From a bacterium (GTDB lineage: Bacteria; Planctomycetota; UBA1135; UBA2386), in assembly GCA_030432695.1 (NCBI GenBank), contig JAUILN010000009.1, positions 186,001 to 250,000 of the forward strand: 64,000 bases of DNA, given 5' to 3'. The translations under genes and the position numbers were made by a program. Shown here piece by piece: positions 7,962 through 16,099 of the stretch. Each line of letters starts with the position of its first letter. Position 1 is the stretch's first letter. Below the pieces are notes generated by a model. That model did not search any database, was not told the DNA's origin, and worked only from the letters and a program-made list of their open reading frames with translations.

Positions 7962-8350
7962 GAGGCGTCTCCCTGTCCGGCGAGTCGCGTGCGCCAGCCA
8001 TGGAGCATCCGGCCGATCTCGTCGAGCCGGCGCACGGCGCCTTCGAAGTGACTTCGCGAGCAGGCGTTCGCGGCCCTCGAGATGCGGAACAGGTGGCGGG
8101 TTCGTTCCAGGGCGAGATTCACGTGCACGAGTCGTTCGAGTCGGCCACGCCGCTGGTAGCGGGCCTGCACCAGTTCGTCGAGCACGTCCAGCGCCAGCGC
8201 TTCGATCCGCGCGGTGAGCGCGAGGCGGAATGGCTTGGGCCAACGCGAGCTGCGTTGGAACAGCCAGGCGGCGTATTGCTCGGCGTGCTCCAGGACGGTC
8301 AGTTCGGGCGCGGCCTCGCGCGGGCCGGGGCGAGGGGAGGGCGTCGTCAC
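7958..8350 (-). CDS. avd: Avd-like DGR accessory variability determinant
   Basis: A 130-residue, mostly helical, Arg-rich protein directly before the RT. Size, position and pattern (EHAEQYAAWLFQRSSRWPKPFRLALTARIEALALDVLDELVQARY, then a second long helical pair) fit the four-helix-bundle Avd family (23S rRNA-intervening-sequence-like). Avd forms a pentamer that binds the RT and the TR RNA and is needed for mutagenic cDNA synthesis. It starts with GTG, in a GTGA overlap with the HRDC gene stop, and ends in an ATGA overlap with the RT start, so the three accessory genes form one tight operon. Confidence 0.9.
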   Translation of the reverse strand: MTTPSPRPGPREAAPELTVLEHAEQYAAWLFQRSSRWPKPFRLALTARIEALALDVLDELVQARYQRRGRLERLVHVNLALERTRHLFRISRAANACSRSHFEGAVRRLDEIGRMLHGWRTRLAGQGDAS

Positions 8351-8931
8351 GAGGCCTCCCCGGGGGTGGGCTCGGCCTGGATCACGAGGTTGATCAGCGC
8401 TTCGCCGTGGCGGTCGGCGGTGGCGGGGCCGATGCCGGGGATGGAGCGCAGGGCGCCGAGGGTGGTGGGCTGTCTGGTGGCGATGTCAGCCAGGACCGAG
8501 TTCCGCAGCACGACGTAGGCCGGCACGCCGAGGTCGTGCGCGGTCCGGGTGCGCCACGCGCAGAGGCGCTCGTAGAGCGGCTGCGCGGAGGAATCGATCA
8601 CCAGGTCTTCGCCGCGGTGGCGCGTTCGCTGCTGCTGCGGTGGCGCTGGAATGGGTGAGTCGGTTCGCTGTGCGGTGGGGACGGATTGCAGCACGGAACG
8701 CGGCCGGGTCTCCACCTCGCGAGCCGGCGCGCCGCTGCGCCTCCGCAGGGTGACGAACACCGCGAACACCGGCGGTCCGTCGGCCATCGGCACGATGTGT
8801 TCGTGCGCGGTGAGCACGTCGTGCTGCTCGCAGAGCGCGGCGAGGGCGCTGGTGTCGAACTCCTGCGAGTCAGGATCGAAGCGCAGTGTGAGCAGGGTGG
8901 CGCGCAGGCCCGGGGTGGTTGCTGAATCCAT
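8347..8931 (-). CDS. HRDC-domain DGR accessory protein
   Basis: 194 residues. The N-terminal part (1-70, LRATLLTLRFDPDSQEFDTSALAALCEQHD..VFAVFVTLRRR) is a small alpha/beta module. A low-complexity linker follows. Residues about 115-185 are an HRDC domain (PLYERLCAWRTRTAHDLGVPAYVVLRNSVLADIATRQPTTLGALRSIPGIGP), the nucleic-acid-binding fold of RecQ and RNase D. HRDC proteins are known companions of some DGR RTs, though their role is not settled; a part in cDNA or RNA handling is an inference. The ATG at 8931 is 138 bp after target C, and its stop overlaps the avd start. Confidence 0.85.
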   Translation of the reverse strand: MDSATTPGLRATLLTLRFDPDSQEFDTSALAALCEQHDVLTAHEHIVPMADGPPVFAVFVTLRRRSGAPAREVETRPRSVLQSVPTAQRTDSPIPAPPQQQRTRHRGEDLVIDSSAQPLYERLCAWRTRTAHDLGVPAYVVLRNSVLADIATRQPTTLGALRSIPGIGPATADRHGEALINLVIQAEPTPGEAS

Positions 8932-9052
8932 GCCCCCTACCCACCGCCCGTGCCCTCATCAACACCAGCCGTCAAGGAGGACCTGGGATCGAGTGCGAAG
9001 ACTCCAGTGCAGACTCGAGCGGGCTACGCCACGCCCGGGTCGGTGCGGCGAG

Positions 9053-9076
9053 GCAGTGAAGTGGTGAAGTCACTCC
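9053..9076 (-). promoter_or_regulatory. Post-VR hairpin-like element, copy C
   Basis: Read on the minus strand, GGAGTGA, the loop CTTCACCACT and TCACTGC; five of the seven stem pairs next to the loop hold. It lies directly downstream of VR-C and overlaps the stop codon. Confidence 0.5.
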
Positions 9077-12018
9077 GCAACGAAACTGGCGGGGCGGAAG
9101 CCGAGGTAGTCGCGGCGGGCGGAGGGGAGCCCGCCGTTGCGGAACGCAGACCGGCACCTCCCGGCGTCGACGCCGAACGACCCGCCCCGGACCACACGGT
9201 GGGGCGAGCCGCCTTCTTCCCAGGCCCTACAATCCGTTGGGGCACCCTGGTAGTCGCCGTGAAAGTTGTCCTGGCACCACTCCCACACGTTGCCGTGCAC
9301 GTCGTGCAGGCCGAACGCGTTGGCCGACTTTTGGCCCACCTGCTGGAGCTGGCCCGCGGAGTTCTCCTTGAACCAACCGACGCGCGCGAGATCCGCCGTC
9401 TCATTGCCCGACCAGTACTCCGTCGTGGTGCCTGCTCGGCAGGCGTACTCCCACATCGCTTCGCTCGGGAGCTGCAGGCCGGCCCATTCGCAGAAGGCCC
9501 GTGCGTCGTTCCAAGACACATGAGTCACCGGCTGCTGCGCCCCGTTCACCGCCCGATCCTTGAAGCTCTCGGGTGGCTCGTGACCTGTGTCTTCGCAGAA
9601 TCGGCGGTACTGCTCGTTGGTTACTGGAGTCGTTGCCAGCCAGAAGCCAGGGATGTCGACGGTGTGGATCGGCGCCTCGTCACCATATCGATCGCTACCC
9701 ATCTCGAAACGACCGCCAGGAATCTGCGCCAGCACGATTCCGGTGGCTTGGTGGATTTGGTGCACCGGCTGGTGGCCGGGGCTCGACAGAGTCGAGGTGG
9801 AACCTGCGAGCGCCTCGGTTGGTGACACGTCGGCGGGCTCCTCTCCGAGGAGGCGCAGGCACGACATGGCTTCTGCTCGCGCCGCCGGGCCCCCGGCCTC
9901 CAGGGCCGAGCGGAAGGGCGTCGGGTCGGGCTCCGGTGCCTCTTCGATGCAGTCCCTGTTCAGATCGCGCGCCGCGCCGAAGCTCTGGCTAAGGACCACC
10001 TGCTCGAACAGGCGTCGGAACAGCTTCCGTCCACCTTGGGCAACGAGCAGCAGCGTGACCTCTTCCCACCAGCTCCGGCCGTAGTGGCTCACGAGGTCTT
10101 GCAGCGCTTCGCGCTCGGCGTCGGCACTCATCGCATCGCGGAACTCTTCGAGAATCGCCCGCGTCGCGAGGTGCTCCTGGAAGCCGAGGTGCAGGAAGCC
10201 GAAGGCATCGCCCGACCAACCGGTCAACAGCCCGCTGCGGTCGCGGATCTCATCGAGGAAGCTCCCGGCGTCCGCGCTGATCCTCGCGCGGCGCAGCGCT
10301 GCGGCGAGGACCGGCTGGAGGTCGGCGCGCGACATCCGGGCGGTCTCGGCGCGGTGCATGTGCAGGGCGACGGCCTGCAGGACCTTCTGGGCATCCTGCG
10401 GCTTCCAGGGGAGCTGCATTGGCGTGCGCTTGCGCCAGAGGTCGAGCAGGGTGGCGAGGCAGTCGTCGTAGAGCTCGACCCGGGCCTCCGGCAGGATCCG
10501 ACCGTGGTCGCGGTGCACGAGGCAGATCACGGTCAGCAGCAGCGGGTTGGCCGCCATCTCGTTGATGCGGATCGAGCGGGTGGCGGTCACCTGGAGTCGT
10601 TCGATCAGGTCCGTGGCCGGGTCTTCGGCCAGGCCGGTACCCGGGGCGGTCTCGGCGCGGGTCTCGACGATGCGGTACCAGCGCCGCACGAACTCGGCGA
10701 TCTCCGGGTTGCCGAGTGGTCGGAGGTGGAGTTCGAGGAAGTCGTCGTCGAAGCGGACGGGTCCCGCGTAGCCGGCGTAGCGGCAGGTGACGGCGAACCA
10801 GCTCCGGGTGTCGCGGGCGTGCAGCCGTTGGATCCAACGTGCCGTGGCCTCGCGGTGGGCGGCGGGCACCTCGTCGAGACCGTCGAAGAGGTAGAGCAGG
10901 CGGTGTTCGCCCGAGAGGAGCAGCTCGGCTTCTTCGGGGGTGACACCGGTGGCGCTGTCGAGCTGTGCGGCGGCGCGCTGGAGCAGGGCGATGGGGTACT
11001 CCTGGTCCAGGTCGTCGGGTTGCAGGTAGCGGAGCGGCAGGAAGACCGGGAGGACGTCGGCGGGGAGTTCGAGTTCGGCCGGGCCATGGCCGTCGAGAAC
11101 GCAGGTGCGGGCCATCCGGCGGAGCTGGGTAGTCTTGCCAGCTCCCGGGTCGCCGAGGATCACCAGCCCGCGCGCCTTGCGGTGCTGGCTCGCGGTGCGG
11201 AAGGCGAGCGCGAGCGGTGTCTCGCGCGATCTGTCGTGGAGCTTCGGGTCTTCGCGGGCTTCCGCGGCGGAGGCGTACTCGAGTTCCCGCTCGAGGTTCA
11301 CCACCGCGCGGAGCGGGACGAAGAGTTCGTCGAGCAGCAGCGGCACGCGGACCGAGCGGGGGAAGCCGACCAGATCGAGTTCGGCGTGGCTCTGGAGGAC
11401 ATGCTCGCGGTAGTGCAGCAGGTGGGGGTGAGCGCCCCTTGTCGGTGCAGTTCGTTGCGCAGTCGCGGAGTCCTGGCGGGATTCCCAGTCACGGATGGCC
11501 TGCACGACCTTGGCGGGCAGATCGCGGTCGGTGAAGGGAGTCGGCTGCAGATCGTCGTTCCGGATGCGCTGCTTGAACGCTTCGAGCTGCTGATAGCGGC
11601 TGGGCCAGTCGGCGCCGTCGTCGACGTTGCGTTGCGGGCCCTCCGGGTAGAGCGGGTGGTGGGCAGGGTCGATCAGGAAGACGAGGCGCGGGATCTGGAG
11701 GCGCTTGGCGTCGTCGTACTCCAGTTCGACGTAGCTTCGCGTTTCGCCTGGCGGTGACTCGCCGTAGCGGTGGGCGAGCAGGAACAGGACGAGGCAGCAG
11801 TGCTGCAGCTTCTCCCGGTCACCTTGTTCCGGGCGGACGGTCTCGGCGGAGAACCGGAACATCGAGACCGCGCGGTAGCCCATGGCCTCGACGAGCTGCG
11901 TGACTCGTTCGTGGCGGTCGCGTTGGTCCGCGGCGGTGGAGGAGATGAAGATCGAGCCGCGGTCACCTTGCGGGGGTGGTGTTCGCCTGGGGTGAGGGTG
12001 GCGTGGCTTGGGGGGCAT
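9070..12018 (-). CDS. DGR target C: DUF4062-NACHT NTPase with hypervariable FGE tip
   Basis: 982 residues. Residues about 20-165 form a DUF4062 domain (SIFISSTAADQRDRHERVTQLVEAMGYRAVSM, then ..CCLVLFLLAHRYGE..SYVELEYDDAKR), a TIR-like Rossmann domain seen as the N-terminus of bacterial conflict proteins. The NACHT module has Walker A GDPGAGKTT (289-297) and Walker B LLYLFDGLDEVP, followed by a helical region with NPLLLTVICLVHRD. The FGE-fold domain (about 755-982) has LPSEAMWEYACRAGTTTEYWSGNE, AFGLHDVHGNVWEWCQD and RVVRGGSF, and ends in VR-C. It is paralogous to target D over the NACHT and FGE parts. It lies 42 bp downstream of target D and upstream of the HRDC-avd-RT genes, so receptor and diversifier are probably co-transcribed. 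Confidence 0.93.
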   Translation of the reverse strand: MPPKPRHPHPRRTPPPQGDRGSIFISSTAADQRDRHERVTQLVEAMGYRAVSMFRFSAETVRPEQGDREKLQHCCLVLFLLAHRYGESPPGETRSYVELEYDDAKRLQIPRLVFLIDPAHHPLYPEGPQRNVDDGADWPSRYQQLEAFKQRIRNDDLQPTPFTDRDLPAKVVQAIRDWESRQDSATAQRTAPTRGAHPHLLHYREHVLQSHAELDLVGFPRSVRVPLLLDELFVPLRAVVNLERELEYASAAEAREDPKLHDRSRETPLALAFRTASQHRKARGLVILGDPGAGKTTQLRRMARTCVLDGHGPAELELPADVLPVFLPLRYLQPDDLDQEYPIALLQRAAAQLDSATGVTPEEAELLLSGEHRLLYLFDGLDEVPAAHREATARWIQRLHARDTRSWFAVTCRYAGYAGPVRFDDDFLELHLRPLGNPEIAEFVRRWYRIVETRAETAPGTGLAEDPATDLIERLQVTATRSIRINEMAANPLLLTVICLVHRDHGRILPEARVELYDDCLATLLDLWRKRTPMQLPWKPQDAQKVLQAVALHMHRAETARMSRADLQPVLAAALRRARISADAGSFLDEIRDRSGLLTGWSGDAFGFLHLGFQEHLATRAILEEFRDAMSADAEREALQDLVSHYGRSWWEEVTLLLVAQGGRKLFRRLFEQVVLSQSFGAARDLNRDCIEEAPEPDPTPFRSALEAGGPAARAEAMSCLRLLGEEPADVSPTEALAGSTSTLSSPGHQPVHQIHQATGIVLAQIPGGRFEMGSDRYGDEAPIHTVDIPGFWLATTPVTNEQYRRFCEDTGHEPPESFKDRAVNGAQQPVTHVSWNDARAFCEWAGLQLPSEAMWEYACRAGTTTEYWSGNETADLARVGWFKENSAGQLQQVGQKSANAFGLHDVHGNVWEWCQDNFHGDYQGAPTDCRAWEEGGSPHRVVRGGSFGVDAGRCRSAFRNGGLPSARRDYLGFRPASFVAE
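9085..9210 (-). repeat. DGR variable repeat VR-C
   Basis: 126 bp, gap-free against the TR. There are 18 mismatches, 15 at TR adenines (ACC to CCC, AAC to CAC, AAC to GTC, AAC to CGC, CAC to CTC and others) and only 3 elsewhere. It has the lowest non-adenine divergence of the four and so is probably among the most recently rewritten. Confidence 0.93.
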
Positions 12019-12043
12019 GGGGTGGGGTGAGGGGCGCGCGGCT

Positions 12044-12067
12044 GTGGTGAGGTGGTGAAGTCACTGC
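12044..12067 (-). promoter_or_regulatory. Post-VR hairpin-like element, copy D
   Basis: Minus-strand GCAGTGA, CTTCACCACC, TCACCAC. The conserved block GTGACTTCACCACYTCAC is intact but only the inner four stem pairs form, so sequence is better conserved here than pairing. Confidence 0.45.
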
Positions 12068-14919
12068 GTGGCGAGACTGGCGGGGCGGAAGCCGAGGTCC
12101 GCGACGCCGTACGACGGGTGCCCGCCGAGGCGGTACGCAGACCGGCACCTCCGTGCTCCGGACTCGAACGACCCGCCCCGGACCACGCGATCGGGAGAGC
12201 CTCCTCCCTCCCAGGCCGTACTATCCGCTGGGGCACCCTCGTAGTCGCCGTGCCAGTTGTCCTGGCACCACTCCCACACGTTGCCGTGCACGTCGTACAG
12301 GCCGAACGCGTTGGCGGGCTTCTGGCCCACCTGCTGGAGTCGGCCCGCGGAGTTCTCATCGAACCAACCGACGCGTGCAAGGTCGGCTGTCTCGTTGCCC
12401 GACCAGTAATCCATCGTGGTGCCCGCGCGGCAGGCGTACTCCCACATCGCTTCGCTCGGGAGCTGGAGGCCGGCCCACTCGCAGAAGGCGGTGGCGTCTC
12501 GCCAGCTCACGTACACCACGGGCTGGTTGGGAGCGTTGAGGGTGCGCTCCTTGAAGCTACGGGGAACCTCGTGGCCGGTCGCCGCACAGAAGCGGCGGTA
12601 CTGCTCGTTCGTCACAGGCGTTCGGGCGATCCAGAACGCAGGGACGTGGACTTCGTGGATCGGTTGTTCGCGATCGCGTGCGTTACCCCCCATCTGGAAC
12701 GAACTCGCAGGGATCCGCACCAGGACGATCCCGGTGGACTCATGAACCCTAGTGTGCAGCGCGCGGATGGGTTGGCGGATCCCTGGCCCTCCGATGGTGA
12801 TCGTCGCGGCTGCTTCGTACGTCTCAGGAGCCGCTTCCCCGAGCATCTGCAACGCCCGCCGTGCCGCCTCCCGCGTCCCCTCGCTCGTACTCTCCAGCGC
12901 TGCCCGGAACGGCTCCGCATCCACCTCCGTCGCCTCCTTGAGGCACTGCTCCACCAGCGAAGGATGCGCCGCGAACTGCGCCGTCTTCACCACCTCCTCG
13001 AAGAACGGCCCGAACAGCGACACTTCGCCGGTTGCCAGCAGCAACAGGATCACCTCCTGCCACCGGTCCTCGCCGAAGAATTCGGCCAGGCGCTGGAGCC
13101 GGTCGCTCGGCCTGCCGAAGATCCGCGCCTTGCAGAATTCCATGTGGATCTGCCGTGCCGCCAGGTACTCCTGGAAGCCGAGGTGCATGAAGCCGAAGAC
13201 GTCGCCGGAGTACCCGGTGAGCACGCCGCTGTCGTCGCGGACCTCCTCCAGGAACTCGCTCGGCGTGAGTTTTGACTTCACGCGCTCCAATGCGGGAGCG
13301 AGGACCTCTTCCAGGTCGGCCGCGGCGAGCCTGGTCTTGCCCGCTTCGTGCATGCTTAGCGCGAGAGGCTGCAGCACCCGCAGGGCCTGGTTGCGGTCGT
13401 AGCTGCTGATCCGGCCCTGCTCGTGCTTCCAGTGCTTGCGCCACAGGTCGAGCAGGGAATCGAGGCAGGCCTCGTACAGCTCGGTGCGCGCATCGGGCAG
13501 GAGCCGGCCGCGGTCGCGGTGCACCAAGCAGATGATGGTCAACAGCAGCGGATTGGCCGCCATCTCGGCGACGCGAATCGCCGCGATGGAGCCGGAGCGG
13601 AGGCGCTCGATCAGGTCGGCGGCGGCGTCGCGGTTCTCCGGGGATTCACCGGGCTCGGACTCCTGCGTGCCGACCTCGCGATACCAGTTGCGCACGAACT
13701 CGGCGATCAGCGCGTCGGAGAGCGGCTCGATCTCGAACTCGGCGAAGCCGTTGCCGAGCCGCGCGTCTTTCGAGTAGCCGGCGATGCGGCAGGTGACCGC
13801 GATGCGGGCATCGGGAAGTTGCCTGCCGAGTTCGCGGATCCAGGCCGAGGTCTTGACGCGCAGGCTCGCGGGTACCTCGTCGAGGCCGTCGAACAGCAGC
13901 AGCAACTGCTCGTGGCCATGCAGCAGGCTCGTTGCCTGGTCGAGCGGTGTGTCGCTGGTCCGCGCGAGCAGGGCTTCGCCGCGGGTCTCGAGATCGCCCG
14001 CGTCGAGTCTGCGCAGCGGGAGGAACACCGGCAGCGTGCGCTGATCGAGGCCGAGGGCCGGCGGGCCGAACGAGGGCGAGACCACGCCGAGCGCGATGCG
14101 GCGCAGGTGGGTGGTCTTGCCGGCACCGGGATGGCCGAGCAGCACGATCCCGCGCCGCTCGCCCGTGCGCCAGGCGTGTGGGAATACGTCGGCGAGTCGC
14201 ACGGGGGCCGAGCCGCGGCCACGTCGGAACTCTTCGGTGTCCGATGACGCCGGGCGCGCTTCGAGTTCGATGTACAGCTCGTCGAGGCGGATCGGGGCGC
14301 GGACCGTGCGCGGGAAGCCGATCATCGGCAGGAAGCCGTGGGCCTCGCGGACCGACGCGGCGTAGACGTCTTCGTAGCCGGCGAAGCCCGTCCTGCTCGG
14401 TTGGGTGGAGACGGGGACCTTCGTGAGTCCCAGATCGCGGACCAGCTTCTGGTGGAACTCGCGAAAGAAGGTCTCCGGATCGTCGCCGTCGTAGCTGCGC
14501 TTCTGGCGCTTACAGATCGCAGCAAGCGGCTCAGGGAAGGCCTCGGGCTCCGGCCAGTCGGCCGGGAGCCGCAGCACCGGATAGATGTGGAACGATGGAT
14601 CGACTTCTTGCCGGGAGAGCGCGTGCGCGATCTCGCGGTGGACCCAGTCTCCGGGATCATCGATGCGCCGTCGGAAGAACTTGTCCTGGGCACTCAGCCA
14701 GTTTTTCCCGATCAGCACCACGATCGCCGCCGCCCCCTCGAGCTGGCGCTGAAGCTCCGCCGGCCATTCCACCCCATGCTCGATCGTCCGCGTATCGAGG
14801 AACGCCGTGCCGGCCCCGAACGTCCGCTCCAGGTTGCCGTGCAGGGTGAGGGCCAGCCGCTCGGTATCGGAGCGGCGGTAGCAGATGTAGACCTTCGCCG
14901 GTTGCGGACTCTCCGTCAT
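12061..14919 (-). CDS. DGR target D: TIR-NACHT NTPase with hypervariable FGE tip
   Basis: 952 residues. The N-terminus is a TIR domain (KVYICYRRSDTERLALTLHGNLE..AIVVLIGKNWL..WVHREIAHAL, Glu96 at the presumed catalytic place). The NACHT module has Walker A GHPGAGKTT (262-270) and Walker B LLLLFDGLDEVP, then a helical segment with FGFMHLGFQEYLAARQ. The FGE-fold domain (about 725-952) has MGG..PVTNEQYRRFC, LPSEAMWEYACRAGTTMDYWSGNE and AFGLYDVHGNVWEWCQD, and ends in VR-D. It is the first gene of the minus-strand DGR operon. The NACHT-FGE part resembles target C, but the N-terminal effector domain differs, as expected if effector domains are exchanged on a common sensor chassis. Confidence 0.93.
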   Translation of the reverse strand: MTESPQPAKVYICYRRSDTERLALTLHGNLERTFGAGTAFLDTRTIEHGVEWPAELQRQLEGAAAIVVLIGKNWLSAQDKFFRRRIDDPGDWVHREIAHALSRQEVDPSFHIYPVLRLPADWPEPEAFPEPLAAICKRQKRSYDGDDPETFFREFHQKLVRDLGLTKVPVSTQPSRTGFAGYEDVYAASVREAHGFLPMIGFPRTVRAPIRLDELYIELEARPASSDTEEFRRGRGSAPVRLADVFPHAWRTGERRGIVLLGHPGAGKTTHLRRIALGVVSPSFGPPALGLDQRTLPVFLPLRRLDAGDLETRGEALLARTSDTPLDQATSLLHGHEQLLLLFDGLDEVPASLRVKTSAWIRELGRQLPDARIAVTCRIAGYSKDARLGNGFAEFEIEPLSDALIAEFVRNWYREVGTQESEPGESPENRDAAADLIERLRSGSIAAIRVAEMAANPLLLTIICLVHRDRGRLLPDARTELYEACLDSLLDLWRKHWKHEQGRISSYDRNQALRVLQPLALSMHEAGKTRLAAADLEEVLAPALERVKSKLTPSEFLEEVRDDSGVLTGYSGDVFGFMHLGFQEYLAARQIHMEFCKARIFGRPSDRLQRLAEFFGEDRWQEVILLLLATGEVSLFGPFFEEVVKTAQFAAHPSLVEQCLKEATEVDAEPFRAALESTSEGTREAARRALQMLGEAAPETYEAAATITIGGPGIRQPIRALHTRVHESTGIVLVRIPASSFQMGGNARDREQPIHEVHVPAFWIARTPVTNEQYRRFCAATGHEVPRSFKERTLNAPNQPVVYVSWRDATAFCEWAGLQLPSEAMWEYACRAGTTMDYWSGNETADLARVGWFDENSAGRLQQVGQKPANAFGLYDVHGNVWEWCQDNWHGDYEGAPADSTAWEGGGSPDRVVRGGSFESGARRCRSAYRLGGHPSYGVADLGFRPASLATQ
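12076..12201 (-). repeat. DGR variable repeat VR-D
   Basis: 126 bp, gap-free against the TR. There are 25 mismatches, 14 at TR adenines (AAC to TCC, CTC, TAC, GTC and GAC) and 11 elsewhere, including CCC/CCG and TCC/TCG, which are also found in VR-A. The elevated background makes it an older copy, or one written from an earlier TR state. Confidence 0.9.
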
Positions 14920-14971
14920 GCCCCCGCCAATCTAACCGAGAGCCGCGCGACCCATCACGCTGCGTCGACGG

Positions 14972-16051
14972 TCACCGATCCCGACGGGTCGGAGCTGCGA
15001 GCGCTCCCGCCGCCACCAACCGCGTGAAGAACCCCACCCCCTCCAGCAACACCGTCTCCCGACCGTCGCCGAGCCCCCTCAGCACCAACCGCTTCTCCCG
15101 ATCCGCGAATACCACGCCCGCCTCCGCGGGCTCCCACACCGCATCGTAGATCGTCCTGCCCAGCGGGATCGCCGTCACCTCGCCGTCCCGCGAGACCAGG
15201 AACAGCAGGTCCTCGTTCGACGACTTGCCGTCCTTGCGCGGGCCACGGTCGAAGGTGAGCAATCGGTTCCCGTCGGCACTCCAGCGCAGCCCGCGCTCGC
15301 CGTCGGAACGCTCGGTCAACGTGCGATGCGGGCCCACCGCGTCGCCGGCCAGATCGACCAGGTGCAGGCCCGACTCGCGGAAGCCCAGCACTACGTGCCG
15401 ACCGTCGGGCGAGAAGGTGACCGCGCTGGGATGGCCTTCGAGGTCTTCCGCCAAGGGCGTGATCTTGCCGGTCTCCGGGTCGAGCAACTCGTACCGCGAC
15501 CGCCAGGTGATGGTGATCATGTCGGCATAGCGCTCGGCCTCGCGCTCGAGGGTGCGGGCGAAGGCCAGGAAGCGGCCATCGGGCGACCAGGCGCAGAGCT
15601 TTGCGGCGGTGTCGTCGGCGAGGAGTGCCAGCGGGCTCGGATCGTCTGCGGCGAGGTCGATGCGCACCAGGTCGTGGCGGCTGTTCTCGGTCTCGACCAC
15701 CAGGGTGAGCTCGCTGGGGGGCGCGCCGTCGGCCTTCGGGCGCCATTGGACGTCGGTGACGAAGCCGTCGACCGGGAGGATTGTGGGGTCGCCCTCCTGT
15801 GCGCGGATCACCACGCGGCTGGTGCCGGTATGCGGCACCACCGCAGCGAGGCGGCCGCCGAGCACGGCGAACGGGCCATAGCCGTGGGCGACCCGGGCGA
15901 GTTCCTCGCGGGGATCACCGCCGTCGGGCGCGCACGACCAGATCGCGTCGTCGCGGACGAAGTGGATGCGCGGTGTCGGCTCCTGCGCGGTCGCGAGAGC
16001 CGTGAGGGCGACGAGGGCGGTGGCAGAGTGGATGAGCATGCGCGGCGCCAA
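14972..16051 (-). CDS. Secreted PD40/WD40-like beta-propeller protein
   Basis: 359 residues, with a second possible start (MLIHSAT..) at 16039 that would place the signal peptide (HSATALVALTALATAQ) closer to the N-terminus. The mature part has repeated WSPDGRFLAFAR, FSPDGRHVVLGF and WSADGNRLLTFD segments typical of TolB-type PD40 blades. No catalytic motif was seen. It is likely periplasmic, with an unknown binding role. It lies 52 bp from target D's start on the same strand but shares no theme with the DGR genes. Confidence 0.7.
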   Translation of the reverse strand: MAPRMLIHSATALVALTALATAQEPTPRIHFVRDDAIWSCAPDGGDPREELARVAHGYGPFAVLGGRLAAVVPHTGTSRVVIRAQEGDPTILPVDGFVTDVQWRPKADGAPPSELTLVVETENSRHDLVRIDLAADDPSPLALLADDTAAKLCAWSPDGRFLAFARTLEREAERYADMITITWRSRYELLDPETGKITPLAEDLEGHPSAVTFSPDGRHVVLGFRESGLHLVDLAGDAVGPHRTLTERSDGERGLRWSADGNRLLTFDRGPRKDGKSSNEDLLFLVSRDGEVTAIPLGRTIYDAVWEPAEAGVVFADREKRLVLRGLGDGRETVLLEGVGFFTRLVAAGALAAPTRRDR

Positions 16052-16099
16052 CGACGGACGGGGTGGGGAGGTTCCGTCCGGATCGGCGCCGCGCGGCGC

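Noticed and set aside
7962..8243. Longer RT with 94 extra N-terminal residues
   Set aside because: These codons overlap avd out of frame, are Arg/Pro-rich like shadow translations, and the ATG at 7961 has an ATGA junction and begins the conserved protein.
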